From the NCBI GenBank assembly GCA_036365455.1, contig JAWQUS010000010.1, forward strand, positions 20,322,501-20,386,500: DNA of 64,000 nt, read 5' to 3'. The notes beneath the pieces are model-generated. The model saw nothing but the letters and a program-made list of their open reading frames with translations, had not been told where the DNA came from and searched no databases. Positions 1-10,814 of this stretch are shown here, piece by piece; within the stretch, counting starts at the first letter, position 1, and each line of letters opens with the position of its first letter. The DNA is from Macrosoma leucophasiata. Lineage: Eukaryota > Arthropoda > Insecta > Lepidoptera > Hedylidae. The position numbers and the translations under genes were made by a program.

Positions 1-261
1 GTTCACAAATCTCCTGGAAAAATATCTCATGCTCGATGGTTGACGCGTGCTAACAGAATTCTTTGCCTCTACATTGCAACGTCAGACCCATCTGATAAAC
101 TTGTATTTAGCAACCTATGTCGTTAAGGTATATGCTTCGACACGGGTTGAAATTAAAAGCCATCCAAGTTATAAAGATGGAGGAAGACATTTATGGCAGT
201 TAATCTCGAGGTTGATCCGGTAATACAACGCAACAGTTAGTTCGCCCGTCCTGAAAAACTA

Positions 262-1076
262 GGGGAGAGGGGGGCATGACGGGGTAGTTAACTGTTGAAA
301 GCCAATAAAACTGATAATAGTATTCTTATCAGATTTTTTTAATGTTAAATATTATCTGCTATAATCAGTCTTTCAATTTCACAAATTATTAGGAACTCCT
401 GTTTGATAATTATATAAAAAAATAAAAAAATGTTCAATAAGTCCAATCTCCCCATCTTGCCCCTTGGGTAGGGTAAGATGGGGCGATGGTACTTATTACA
501 TAATTGCATGATTATTATTATTATAATGAGTATCATTACATGAAAAGTCTTAAATTTATGATTGCTGGCAAAATTCACATCAAAAATACCCCGTATCTTC
601 GTCTTCATATTCGACGCCAGCACGACTACAGTGTGCCCATTTTTCACACACTGCACATACCACCCATCTTTCTGTAGACTCTAAATAGCGACCTGCACAA
701 TAAAGACAGGGCGTCTTTTCTTCGCTTTAGTCACTTTACATTTCTTGGCATCTTTTTTTGTGGTTTTGTTGTTTCGGTGTTCCTTCTCTTTTTTGTTACA
801 TGAGCTGTTTTTCGTGTCGCTGGAAATGGCATTATTCGTTGGAGGGTACTCCATCTTGCCCTCGCATGCCTTGTGAACATTAATAAATTATTAAACAAAA
901 AACGGTATTCACACGGTAATCAGTGACTACTTGCCTGTTTTCGTGACAGTGTTTTTACCCGGCCCCTGTGCTAATTGATTGACATCATGGCGGCGCATCG
1001 TCATGCACTAGCGCGATTCTGGTTGGTCAAATGTTACGCTGTATAAAGCCGTTGCCCCGTCTTGCCCCCCTCTCCC
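262..1076 (-). mobile_element. pogo-like DNA transposon, internally deleted
   Basis: The two ends are inverted repeats of about 25 bp (GGGGAGAGGGGGGCATGAC on the left; reverse complement of the right end GGGAGAGGGGGGCAAGAC). Each is flanked by TA at 260-261 and 1077-1078, the target duplication of Tc1/mariner/pogo elements. At 815 bp it is too short for a full transposase; only the zinc-binding C-terminus remains, on the minus strand. Poly-G/C blocks of the TIR type (CCCATCTTGCCCC) recur internally near 451-485 and 849-861. Confidence 0.75.
556..725 (-). pseudogene. C-terminal zinc-binding domain of a pogo/Tigger-like transposase (remnant)
   Basis: Read on the minus strand, this stretch gives a cysteine-rich tail: CLYC, then WVVCAVCEKWAHC, then CEFC just before a TAA stop at 556-558. 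The C-x2-C / W-x2-C-x2-C-x2-W-x-H-C spacing is typical of the zinc-binding C-terminus of lepidopteran pogo-type DDE transposases. The frame carries an in-frame TGA just before CEFC. A lysine-rich run upstream (KVTKAKKRRP) is in a neighbouring frame, so at least one frameshift is present. The DDE catalytic core is absent. It lies inside the TIR-bounded element at 262-1076, which fits a deleted non-autonomous copy. A chance match is unlikely given the ordered Cys/Trp/His pattern; the exact superfamily is an inference from TA targets and this tail. Confidence 0.65.
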
Positions 1077-1197
1077 TAATAATTTTATCAGGTAGTAAAA
1101 AACATACAGGTAAGAGAATTAACACTGCACCGTATTTTGAAAGCACGCAGTGAAAAATCGCAAAAATTAAAGCCTGTTTCAGGTTCCGGAGGTAAAA

Positions 1198-1501
1198 ATG
1201 GATGCAAAAGTTTATTACGCCCTTATTAAACTGGCGAGATCAAGTTACAGAACCACATATCCTGAAGCAAATCTCTACAGAAGAACTAGAATGAAATTTT
1301 TTATTGCTGAAGGAGAGGACAACAAAATATATTTATTTGCGTTTACCTTGCCATACTCAAGCCGTTGAAAGATCAGTAAAAACTGTAGCTGAAGCTTCAG
1401 GAAGTCTGTGCTCAAAATCAGCTCGTGAGGGTTTCATCAAAGTCAAGATTGAGTCTCGTACACTAATACCAAAATTTGATAGTAAAAAGATCTTTGTGTA
1501 A
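1198..1501 (+). pseudogene. decayed coding remnant, probably transposon-derived
   Basis: Two overlapping plus-strand frames read as one broken protein. The first runs from ATG at 1198 (MDAKVYYALIKLARSSYRTT...) to about 1366. The second (about 1304-1501) gives PCHTQAVERSVKTVAEASG and ends IPKFDSKKIFV then TAA. The pattern P-C-H-T-Q-A-V-E-R followed by R-E-G-F-I and a K-F-x-x-K-K-x-F end is one I associate with repeated hypothetical proteins of arthropod genomes, probably mobile-element encoded, but I cannot name the family. One small deletion near 1355 would explain the frame change. It begins about 120 bp beyond the pogo-like element and may be unrelated to it. Confidence 0.4.
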
Positions 1502-1819
1502 AGAAAAAAATACTAGATAACAGAAAAAAACTGGTTTACTTATGCTTATATCTTAATAATTAATTTAAATATAGTTCCAATATACATTTTAATTATTTAC
1601 ATCTATCCTACAACAAAACAAAAAAACATTTTAAAAAGTTTTAAAAGAAAATTTATTCAAAGTTTTGAGAGCAATCCGGAGGCAGAAGATGTTATCCGAT
1701 TGTGATAAAATGTTCTGTGTTCGTTTTTATAACCTTAAGACACATTTTTATTGCTATATTACATGCCTAAAGAGAAACTTTTTTTTTTCTCCATACAAAA
1801 GTGACCCACCCTAATCTTT

Positions 1820-1887
1820 ATAGGCTACATATTTTTAACTCTAATAGTAAACTGTATGCTTGTTTGCCGCTTTATGATATAAAAAAA
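1820..1887 (+). repeat. SINE-A, 3' end fragment
   Basis: Only the tail is left: TTTATAGGCTACAT, then CTGTATGCTTGTTTGCCGCTT and an A-rich run. Confidence 0.6.
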
Positions 1888-2109
1888 TCAATTTTTAGAG
1901 AGACCAAAAGATAGTGCGCCAGCGTGCTCGAGCTCCGTCATTGATTCCCTCTCTACCACCTGTAAAAATACATAGTTTTAACAAAAAATTACATGATTTT
2001 AGGTTAAATATTTTTTTATGTAAGTTTTTAATTTATCTTTCGATATATCTATTATTTAATGTAACCTTGGTCGATGGAATTTCTTTCAATCGCATTGTTT
2101 AAGGCAATA

Positions 2110-3940
2110 TTTGAATTCGAATTCACTGAAATGATAAACGAATCGAAAATCCTGATTGCAATCAAACGCTAAAATGAACGGCGTGAACCAGACAATTGGA
2201 TTACTAGAACCGTGTGTAGATGTGTTGTATTCTTTTGTACAATCTAGTGGTTGTTCATTGGTCGGAATTTCGGCGCGTTTTTTAAGTTTTGAATTTTAGC
2301 GAACCTCGTTTTGAAATTACAAAAAGCAGTACAAAATTAAACCTACCTTTGTAATTTATATCAGTGTCCTAAAATATTTGTCATCATCAATAATTTCAAT
2401 TGAAAGACTTTCACAGCTGGACTAAAGCCTCCAATGATGCTTACAGTTGTGCAACATTTGGAGGTATATGCCATAATCGCCACGCTTGATTGGCGATCAC
2501 AGTTAGAGTAGTTTCATCAGTAGAAGCTGCTGCTCATTTTACATTATTGCACTACTATTACCGCCCTATTCGAATGGACCGCCGCGGTTCAGTTGACTGG
2601 ACATCATTGGATAATCTTTGTGGATCAACATACGCATTAATTAATGGAATTGCACTGCAATTGGGACTAATGTTAGACAGCTTTTTGAAAACATTTTTCA
2701 AAACACAGTCATTGAAAAAAACGATCCGTAGATCTTTTTCACCACTGTACCAGAGTGGAGAAGGTGAATGACCATTTTTGTTAGTGCAGTAATTCTTAGA
2801 GACTGGAATTAATTATTGAATTATCATAAATTATATTGTTTTTAATTTAAATTGCTTTCTGAATTAACCTGTCACTTCATGTGTGTATTTTACACGTTTA
2901 TTTTATTGTTAAAAAAAAACGATGCGAGTGACGCCACGGGTATACAGTACATAATAATATTTAGTAAGCTATTTGCTATGCTCACAAAGACTTGTTACGC
3001 TTACAATGTTGCAAAAAGTTGATATTTATATTGTGTTCGATGGAAGACTGCTTTTCCCATTCGAATACGGTCAAGTGATCTCAAAGAGAGTAATCCATAA
3101 GCGAATAACACTATTGTTAAAGTCGGCAAACAGATATTAAAAAAACCGCAATCTTTGGCTTATTAAGCTTATTTATGGAGGCAGTATGTCAGCATAAGTT
3201 CACATCGATGGTAATATGAACACTGAAGTATAGATATGATGCAAGAAAGTAAGAGGCTAACGTTGATAAAAAAAAATAGAAAGAAATAAAATACTTATTC
3301 ACCTGACAACACACAACATACATACATAATATAAAAGAGAAAAAAAATCATTAAAAAAAAGGAGACCACTAACTTAAACAAACTTAAAAGGTATGGTCAT
3401 GTGAAGCCAGGAAAAATGGCACCCATCTTAGCTATTTGTTTTAAGTTGTCAATTTTTCGAAATCCTTATGGGAACGGCTGTACGAATTATGCCCGTACGC
3501 AGTCGCGGGAAAAGATAGTACACATAATAATATCTTAAAACTCTTTAATCTAATCCAATTACAAGTAGACTGTTCTAATGTATAGTCTAGAAATCGTGAA
3601 CATCAAATGTACATTGTGTGGTGGTTTGTCGGGCGCTAAAGGTGAAGTAGTGAAAGGGCCCGTAGTTGACCCCGGCGGTCTATTCTGTTCAAATTAGACC
3701 ATTTGTTACACTTATTATGTATTACACGCCTATTTATATGGCGTGAAAGTTTTGAAAGGGTGCCTTGGTAGTATGATTTACGCTTTTATTGTTTTTTTTT
3801 TGTTCTATAGGAAAAGTAAGGTTCTACATAACTTTGTAAGAAAATAATAAAAAAAAATACATTGACCAAATTCAACATTTATCAAGTGTTATTTAAAAAA
3901 CAAAAAGTAACGATCATATTGTGACGTCACGATACATAAG
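2110..3940. other. no gene recognised; mostly unassigned
   Basis: AT-rich sequence. Around 2415-2510 a piece (AGCTGGACTAAAGCCTCC ... GATTGGCGATC) resembles LINE 3' tail fragments seen at 11.97 and 14.4 kb. An open frame at 2490-2771 and a 39-codon frame at 3578-3697 have no recognisable domain and are not called. Confidence 0.4.
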
Positions 3941-3948
3941 ATACATTT

Positions 3949-4304
3949 TACTGGTGGTAGAGCTCCAGTGATGAGCTCGCGGGCGTAGGTACCACCGCAT
4001 TACCTAATATACTTGCCGCTAAATGGTAGTGTTCATCTTTATCGTGTTCCGGCAGAGAATATGTAATAATACTACGCATAGAATGGACACTTCGACGTCC
4101 CGCCCGATTTGCCGCATCGCCCAACCTCCTCCCCTCTAATGGGCGACGGTTGGTATTTTGTACGTGCTACGTACACAGGTGCGCGTGTAAATACACGTCG
4201 CTGATTGATGTCTGACACTAATAACTGTATCTATAGGCTGTAGTCGTCACTTAACAGAAATGTGAACTGCATGCTTGTTTGCCACTTACATTGAATAAAA
4301 AAAA
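3949..4304 (+). repeat. SINE-A copy with its middle replaced by repeat R1
   Basis: The head (CTGGTGGTAGAGCTCCAG to GTGTTCCGG at 4052) and the tail (ATCTATAGGCTG at 4229 to poly-A at 4304) are normal SINE-A. The usual central 130 bp is missing. In its place sits a piece of another repeat (R1, 4053-4214) that also occurs at 52.8 and 56.2 kb. Confidence 0.75.
4053..4214 (+). repeat. repeat R1, partial copy
   Basis: Shares GGACACTTCGACGTCCCGC, TTTTGTACGTGCTACG and CACGTCGCTGATTGATGTCTG with the copies at 52,771-53,005 and 56,163-56,420, but stops where those continue with the ACCAAATTAAGCGTTTGTA segment. The class of element is unknown; no clear terminal repeats were found. Confidence 0.55.
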
Positions 4305-4971
4305 GATTTTACAAAAAATTGTAATCCTGTCCGAACAAATTTTAAATAGAAATTTCGAGAAATTATCTTAATACTCGCCTTAATTTCCAAAATTAAAAGC
4401 TGCTATTTTTCATGGAAGTTACAGAACAAATTGCATCTTTCTACGAACGGCCAATAGTTTCGACTGTACGTCATTTGTAAGTTATACAGTTTTATACATC
4501 AGTAAGTAACACAGTTTTATACACTAAATTGATTGCGAACAGTAAGTTGCCTGTATCTCCTTTGAAAATTACAAAGATCATCAGTACTTGCATTTCTCAT
4601 GGAATTGTGTATCCAATCAAGTCCAGAATAACCTCTCTGTTCAAAGTTCGTGCTCACCGGCTTTGTGAGTCACAATCAGTTTATTTTAAAGCGGTCACAC
4701 ACTGCAACTAAATCACCGCGTTACTTACTATAACTTTCTAAACATTTCCTTTGCATTCCTTTTCATGTGATCCATGCACGCTTGGGTTCAAAATGCCTTG
4801 ACCGATAGAAAATTTCCTGTCTTTTGTTATTTTTAATTCGCGAACCTTTTTTACACTGAGTTGTCATGGAACACCTTCGAACAGAAGTTTGAGATGTCTA
4901 TTCACTAAAACCTCATGCTCTGAATCGTCAACAAAGTGGTTACGATAACAATTTCATTTAAAAGCCGCTCC

Positions 4972-5113
4972 ATGGCTGACGGCTACTCACAGCTTCGCCC
5001 AGCTTGGGAAGAAGAGCAGACATCTACTTTAACACGTACACATACTTGTGACGTGAGGACTACACGCCAACCAGCTCGAATAATCTATCAGGGACCAGAT
5101 AGGGCAGTAGAAG
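4972..5113 (+). CDS. candidate host first coding exon (partial, hypothetical)
   Basis: An ATG in a favourable context (CTCCATGGC) opens a frame beginning MADGYSQLRPAWEEEQ. It ends at AAG|GTGAGT (5111-5119), a near-consensus splice donor. That gives 142 nt, 47 codons plus one base (phase 1), the phase needed by the exon at 47,187, which starts with two bases of a split codon; joining them would make GAC (Asp). The composition looks coding (charged, no low complexity), but no domain is recognised. A competing open frame lies on the opposite strand (5029-5262, containing QQEIVTGGACQYKAYEK), so the strand is not certain. No TATA box or transcript evidence is visible. The phase match alone has a one-in-three chance of being accidental. 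Confidence 0.28.
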
Positions 5114-5368
5114 GTGAGTTTATAGCTCCATACTAATCGCCATTGCCCAGATCGCCAGTTTTGGGAGTTGTACTCTCGCTTCCGTTTCGCCCTTGTCGAC
5201 TTCTCATAAGCCTTGTATTGACAAGCACCGCCGGTTACAATCTCTTGCTGTCGATCATGGATTCAATTACAGGTCGCGCAAAGCTTAATCCATGAAGTTG
5301 GTCACAAGTCCCTGTTAAGTAGGCAAATTTTAAAGTGTAGAAGGGATACGCGAGGTGGAGTGTGTATG

Positions 5369-6135
5369 TTAGCTTTCGCCTTTAGAAAACTGAAACTCGC
5401 TCTCCGTCTCTTCTGTGCGGTCTTCGCGAGCTAAGAGATTGGCGCAAAATTTGTACAGGCAACTGCATTCAGTGTCATTGAAGTTTCGTGCGTAGGTACT
5501 GTACAGTTGGCAGCGAGGGATCGGCGCTTACGATAGACCAGCTCAACTTTATCAAGAAATTCTTCATTGGAAAAAGTATATATATCCTCCTAGCCGCTTT
5601 CGGCTACGGCGACCGTTCTTTCCGTTATTGGCGTCTCTCATTCTCATGAGCCCTCATGTGACTGTCATAACTGCCTTTATTGACAAAAGTCCTCGCACAA
5701 AGGGAGCACGTGAGAAAATCGGAGTCCATATTATTATAACAGAAACGGTCTGATGCGCAGGAAATATTTTAGTGCTCAAGCGTACGCGCACACCACAGGA
5801 ACACTCTCTCGTCCATATCTCCCTTGATCCGATGGAGCGAAGAATAGCTACGACCGGAGGGAAGCTGGATGCAGTAGTCTGGCAAACAATAATAAGACCC
5901 TATTGCTGCCTTAAGGCCTTGCTACACCTGCCTCGGTGTCTTGCCAGTCGCGGTAGTCTGCAAGTTGTGCGGCCAAGACAATAAAGACTCGGGGGTATCC
6001 GAGATATTCGAGATTGATGTTCATCCCGAGCCCCTCTTCCAGGTTTAGCCCTCGAGCCGACGTGTTTTCCAGAGTGTGGCGCTTGGAGCCACCGAAGAAG
6101 AGTTTGTAAGCTATCGACGAGTTATGTGCCCTTTG
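5369..6135 (-). pseudogene. decayed coding sequence with a C2H2 zinc finger
   Basis: Minus-strand frames follow one another with small shifts. Segment 5911-6135 holds NINLEYLGYPRVFIVLAAQL. Segment 5772-5921 holds GSYYCLPDYCIQLPSGRS and ends at a stop (5769-5771). The same frame then continues to 5625 with a textbook C2H2 finger, TCSLCARTFVNKGSYDSHMR followed by AHE: C-x2-C-x3-F-x5-Y-x2-H-x3-H. A one-base shift at about 5634 opens a basic stretch (GRRSRKRLGG ... NEEFLDKVELVYRKRRS), and another leads to a Cys-rich then acidic end (ECSCLYKFCANLL ... EETESEF) stopping at 5369. The region is visibly richer in G+C than its surroundings. A genuine finger plus several frame breaks suggests a dead or frameshifted zinc-finger gene or a domesticated or mobile-element protein. 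Alternatively the finger is one exon of a live gene and the breaks are introns; I saw no convincing splice pairs. Confidence 0.45.
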
Positions 6136-6239
6136 TCACCTCAAACACGTCGACTGACAAACTGCAACGCAGACAGCCAACTACACCGATTATATGAATT
6201 TAGAGATGGGTTGTAAAGATGTCCATTGGATGGTGAGTA

Positions 6240-6975
6240 GCTGTTTTTTTTTCATTAAAATTTAATCGAACACGTTTTTTTATCGTTTAGGATACCTATA
6301 TGATTAAAGGTCAGTGACGTAAATCAATCACCAGTGTTTGCGTAGGCGCTAACAGATTAACGGTGACCCGCTAACGTTGTTTTAATGTGTTTATATGCAT
6401 TTTATAACATGACCCATTATCCTACAGTGTTTTCTTTGACCTTTGGTTTTAGTACTGTGTTAAAAAGTGCTGGTGTTTGCGACGCAGTTGGATAATGAAG
6501 TGGCTCTTAATAGGTGAGAAAGAGTGGATAATTACGTATTCTTGTCGCTGTTAAACATAGATACTCGTATGTACAGCTAAGCAAAACTAATTTTGTGTGA
6601 CGATTGATTCTTCCATTTTAAGGGTAAATAACAAGTTCTCGAATGAGTGAAGGTTTCAGATTGTAAGCATAATTAGCCTAAATATGCCTTTCTTTACTGC
6701 AATTTCTACCCTATGCCAATAAACTACTATATGTATTCAAGTACCAGACCATGATCGTATAGTCACAATCAGCTGAAGTCAATTTACCGCACTTCATGTA
6801 TAACTTTTCTTACCAAGGAGCAAAGGACTGACATTTACTTGTGAATTATTTTTAATTTGACATTATATCACGACCACGAAAGATCTGCAAATAATTTTTA
6901 TGGCAATTTTTTTTATTTAATTTTTGCAAACTTTTATAAACACATTTATTTCACATACAATATTGCCGTCTAATA
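6240..6975. other. no gene recognised
   Basis: AT-rich unassigned sequence following a GTGAGT donor-like motif at 6233. A short open frame just before it (MNLEMGCKDVHWM) is too small to call. Confidence 0.4.
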
Positions 6976-6978
6976 GTA

Positions 6979-7116
6979 TAGCTATTACCCGCGGCTTCGC
7001 TCTTATTTAAAAAGAATAAGTATATGTTTACAAAGATTTATGATGATCGGTTAAGTAATTTTCGCGGGAAAGTGTAACAAACAAACATACATTCGCATTT
7101 ATAACATTAGTAGGGA
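6979..7116 (-). mobile_element. Helitron-type non-autonomous element (family 2), short
   Basis: Read on the minus strand it starts TCCCTACTAATGTTATAAA, passes the TGTTTGTTTGTTAC motif and ends with GAAGCCGCGGGTAATAGCTAT. The terminal CTAG has mutated to CTAT. The ends match the lepidopteran TACTAATATTATAAA ... CTAGT Helitron pattern. Confidence 0.6.
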
Positions 7117-7509
7117 AATTGGGATGTTGATTTTATTGATGATACACCTTCACAAATGGTCTAATATAGCTTCGACACACTTAACCATTCTTCTTGTACA
7201 CCTACGATACAAATACACTTGTTAACTTCATTGTAGTCTGATTGACATGCGACTTGAATCTACGAACACAATGGGTATGTGTCGGCGAGGTCGCTTAAGG
7301 GCAGGGTCAAATTGCAGACCACCAGCGCAGATATTGTTATGATACGCAGATTGGTGTTCCGTCATTTCGTAATATTTTGATTCGCGTTATCTATACATCT
7401 AAACAAATAAATAAAATTGTAGTGTCTGTTTGTAACAGATATAGAAATATCCGCTTTTTACTAAATGCATATGTATGTATACACAATACATATACCAAAA
7501 AAATTTTTT

Positions 7510-7714
7510 TACAATTTTTATCTGTCTGTCTGTTTGTCCCGGCTTATCTCGGCAACGGCTGGACCGATTTTGACGGGAAGTTTTACTGGCAGATAGCTTA
7601 TGTAATAAGGATTAACTTACTACTACTTCTATGCGAGCTGCGCCGACGACTTCGTCCGGGTAGATACTGAACAATCATAAATTCTCAGGCGGATGAAGTC
7701 GCGGGCACAGCTAG
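7510..7714 (+). mobile_element. Helitron-type element, 3' part
   Basis: Contains the CTGTCTGTCTGTTTGT run, the GGCAACGGCTGGACCGATTT motif, and ends GAAGTCGCGGGCACAGCTAG|T. The 5' boundary is unclear. Confidence 0.6.
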
Positions 7715-7814
7715 TAAGTAATAATAGAAGAGAATCGGTGATAAGATCATATTGATAGTGTAGTAATTTAGTATAGTCCGAGTGATACCTGAAATCTTGG
7801 AATAGTTCCTTATA

Positions 7815-8400
7815 GGTTAGGATCCCACTGCAGAATCATTTCGTTCATCCAGATATGCTGCAAACCCGATAAAAACCTCATATTCATAATCTAGAGAATA
7901 TATATCCACTGAGTTGCCTATCATAAAATGGCCGTATGTATTTTAATATATTTTTTGCTTGTCTTTTCAATAAAATTTCGTCCACTTCATGGCAATATGA
8001 ATAAAGACTCTGAAAAATCACGGCTGCCGTTGCGCACTTAGCCGCCCCAACATATTTTCTATCCGACATTAATCGATTTCGATTGAATTTGATATATAAA
8101 TAATATATTATATTATTTATATAAATTCAATTTTGATGTATAAATAATATAAATATATTATTTATATATCAAATTGAAGCAATTTTTTTCTCATTATTAT
8201 GATATACGGGAGCCAAATTAAATCGGCCGCAAATAAGAGTTGCCGGCTGTCAAAGATAAAATAATTTAATTAAAAATACTTGCGGCCAAATTTTGATAGG
8301 CAACCTAGTGGTTATATATTCTCTAGATTATAAATATGCGTAAAAAAAAGGTTTACAGCATATCTGCATGAACGAAATGATTCTGCAGTGGGATCTTAAA
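7815..8400. mobile_element. TA-MITE copy 1 (foldback DNA transposon)
   Basis: Terminal inverted repeats of about 50 bp begin GGTTAGGATCCCACTGCAG and include ATCATTTCGTTCATCCAG. The left end follows TA at 7813-7814; the last bases of the right end are degraded. The interior is AT-rich with a strong palindrome at about 8086-8170 and no open reading frame. A second copy is at 27,486-28,370 and a single end at 52,265-52,316. Confidence 0.8.
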
Positions 8401-9695
8401 TTACAATAAAGTGTGCTTGGTAAGTTTAATAAAAAGCGAGTACTCTGCCAAAGAAACGATGACAATTGTGAAAAAATACACTGGTACATTTTGTTTGTCC
8501 TTCCCTAGATACTTTTCTACCCACAAAACTGAATGCCTGTGTCAAAGAAGAGTTAGGCAATACGTATATTCTTGTCAATTAGAAAAAAAATTGCTGATTT
8601 TGATCATTCTTTGACTTACAGGAAGCAACAATGGGTTTGTTTCTTCTAACCAACAATTTTTTCACCCTCTCTAATCACATTTTCATGATCGATTTATAAA
8701 AAGTTTAGTCTATCTACATTTATCAAGTTAACTATATCTGCGACAGTAAACGTACAATTTAATTTTCATATCGCGCCTATCTCACAGCTACCATTGAAGA
8801 TTTTGGTCATGTGTTCACGGAATCCACTTTTACTATATGAGCGCACGATATGAGGGCTAATAAGACAGTAGTTATGTTTAAAATGTTTTTTTTTTCCATT
8901 ACAAAAAAAATGCAATGTAATATTTACCTATCGAGCAATGCTTTCGTGACAATTACATGCATAAATGTACTACATGTATCTATATATATTAGATATACCT
9001 ATTTATAATATAGGTATAATTTTAAAACTTGCTGTTCCAATAAAATGCGGAAAAAAAGGATAACTTCACGACTGTGGTTCCGAGACGAAAGGTCGGCAGA
9101 CGTACAGTCAAGGAACTCTCCGCTTACTCAAAGTCAATCAAATAGGTATAGCATTTATTATCACCACATAAGGGGGCAATTTCCTAATATTGCCTGGATC
9201 CGGACAAGCGGAGCTTAATGAGAAATTTTAGTTAACAATTTTTGTGCACTAGAAAATCTCCCTCTTGGGGGATCGAAATGGACCCAATGCCAAATAAGTA
9301 AAACAAGCCTAATAGCACTTAGGCATCGAAGCTATTCTTTTATTTTTTCTTTGTCTTATTTGTTACTTCATGTGTAGTTGTCAATAGCAGACGCATCGAA
9401 ATGACCATCATAGCGTGCAGCGAGTGCAAAGAGATATTTCATCTGGTACGACGTGACAATGGGACATTTGGGTAGCGGAGGGCTGAACAAGTCTTTGACG
9501 TTTAGGAATTTACTAGGAGAGAAAGTGTTTTTTAGTATTTCTGGGGCAAGTTTGATGGGTATCATTTTGTGTAAGTGAGAAAAGTAATATATGGACACGT
9601 TCTCTATTTAAATGGTAATAGTTATTATCTACTTAATATAACCTACAAATGTCATTCAAAATACTTAGCTATTCATAAAGTTAAAGAAAGTCTAG
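8401..9695. other. no gene recognised
   Basis: AT-rich unassigned sequence. Open frames at 8411-8614 and 9368-9598 lack domains and splice context. Confidence 0.4.
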
Positions 9696-9699
9696 CTTG

Positions 9700-9895
9700 G
9701 AAAGTAGATCAAAATTCTCGAAAGGGCCTCTACGTGTTGGACCCCTATGTCCCCCGCGCAAGCCTGACAAAGGTCCGGGGTTCAAATTGGACCCCGTGCT
9801 GATGAGAGACATAATAATGGCAACCCATTATACGTCCCAATGCTGGGCATGAGTCTCTCCCCTTTTTAGGGGGAGGCCTAATCTTACTTAATTGT
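9700..9895 (-). repeat. 5S-SINE tail fragment fused to another repeat
   Basis: 9813-9890 reads on the minus strand as the 5S-SINE tail (GGGGAGAGACTCATGCCCAG ... GGGTTGCCATTATTA). The bases just before it (9702-9785, AGTAGATCAAAATTCTCG ... CTACGTGTTGGACCC) recur at 37,506-37,566 at the end of the GC-rich block. Confidence 0.6.
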
Positions 9896-9911
9896 AACAC
9901 TATGTTGGTGG

Positions 9912-10080
9912 AAGAGTTTCAGTGGTGAAGTTCTAGGTCGTAGTTATCACCGCATTATCCTATGTATCTGCCACCAAAGGTCATGTTCATCACTATCTCC
10001 GTAATAACTAGGTACCTATAATAAACGCAAATTACCTAAGTAGACATATCAATAGGCTGCCGTATTCACTTCCCATCTAT
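9912..10080 (+). repeat. SINE-A, old diverged copy
   Basis: Recognisable by the order TGGTGGAAGAGTTTCAG, CACCGCATTA, GCCACCAAAGGTCATGTTC, then AATAGGCTGCCGTATTCACTT. The poly-A end is lost. Confidence 0.5.
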
Positions 10081-10814
10081 GTCTACTGTCTCCATAATTA
10101 CATTTAAAATCACAAAAATCACTCTTAGTTCACAGTAGTACATAAAGAACCGTAAAAAAAATCAACACAAAAAAGTTCACGGGTCGTTAGCTCCTAAAAC
10201 CAGTGACGATAGGACTTTATTCAACTGTCAAAACGAATGCGTATCAATAATATGCAGATTACGCACAATTAAGCAGATCGTGACTGCAAGTTGGTCTGTT
10301 GGACCCGTCGCTAATATAAGCTGGATAACTGTCGTGCCGTGTGATGCAAGGGTTAATATGCCACTAATTGATTCCATTAATTAATTCTAAAGGGACACAC
10401 ATGATGTGACGACATCTGCAATGGGACTGAATGAATTAATGGATTTCACTCGTTTCATGAGTAGTACCTATTTCTTTACCTACACATATTTTTTTCCAAA
10501 ATCAACCTCTATTGGGCTGAAATAGAGGATGGAAGTTTTTACTAATACCACGCGAGCGAAGTCGCGGGCAGTAACTTAGCAAGTTGATGATAAGTAAGTA
10601 TTACAGCCTCCTCAGGTCTCTATCATCTCACAGAAAGAACACGGGGGGTACGTGGTAGGTACGATAGAGCTTAATAATTCCATTTGACAACAGAAAAAAA
10701 TATAATGCAGTTTGATGCACTTAAGAGCTCATCAACTCTATAATTTTTTAAATTATTCACTTGAGCTTATGGAGAGCGTTTCATACCGTAAATATGGCCA
10801 TTCACGTGAATTAA

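Noticed and set aside
2490..2771. 93-codon open frame
   Set aside because: No domain, no acceptor site and partial overlap with a LINE-tail scrap.
3578..3697. 39-codon frame with CTLCGG and a Gly-rich run
   Set aside because: Short, AT-rich context, no family; could be chance.
5911..6045. Plus-strand ZAD-like zinc domain (VVCKLCGQDNKDSG)
   Set aside because: Only the first Cys pair fits and a stop follows at once; the minus-strand reading is longer and linked to a full C2H2 finger.
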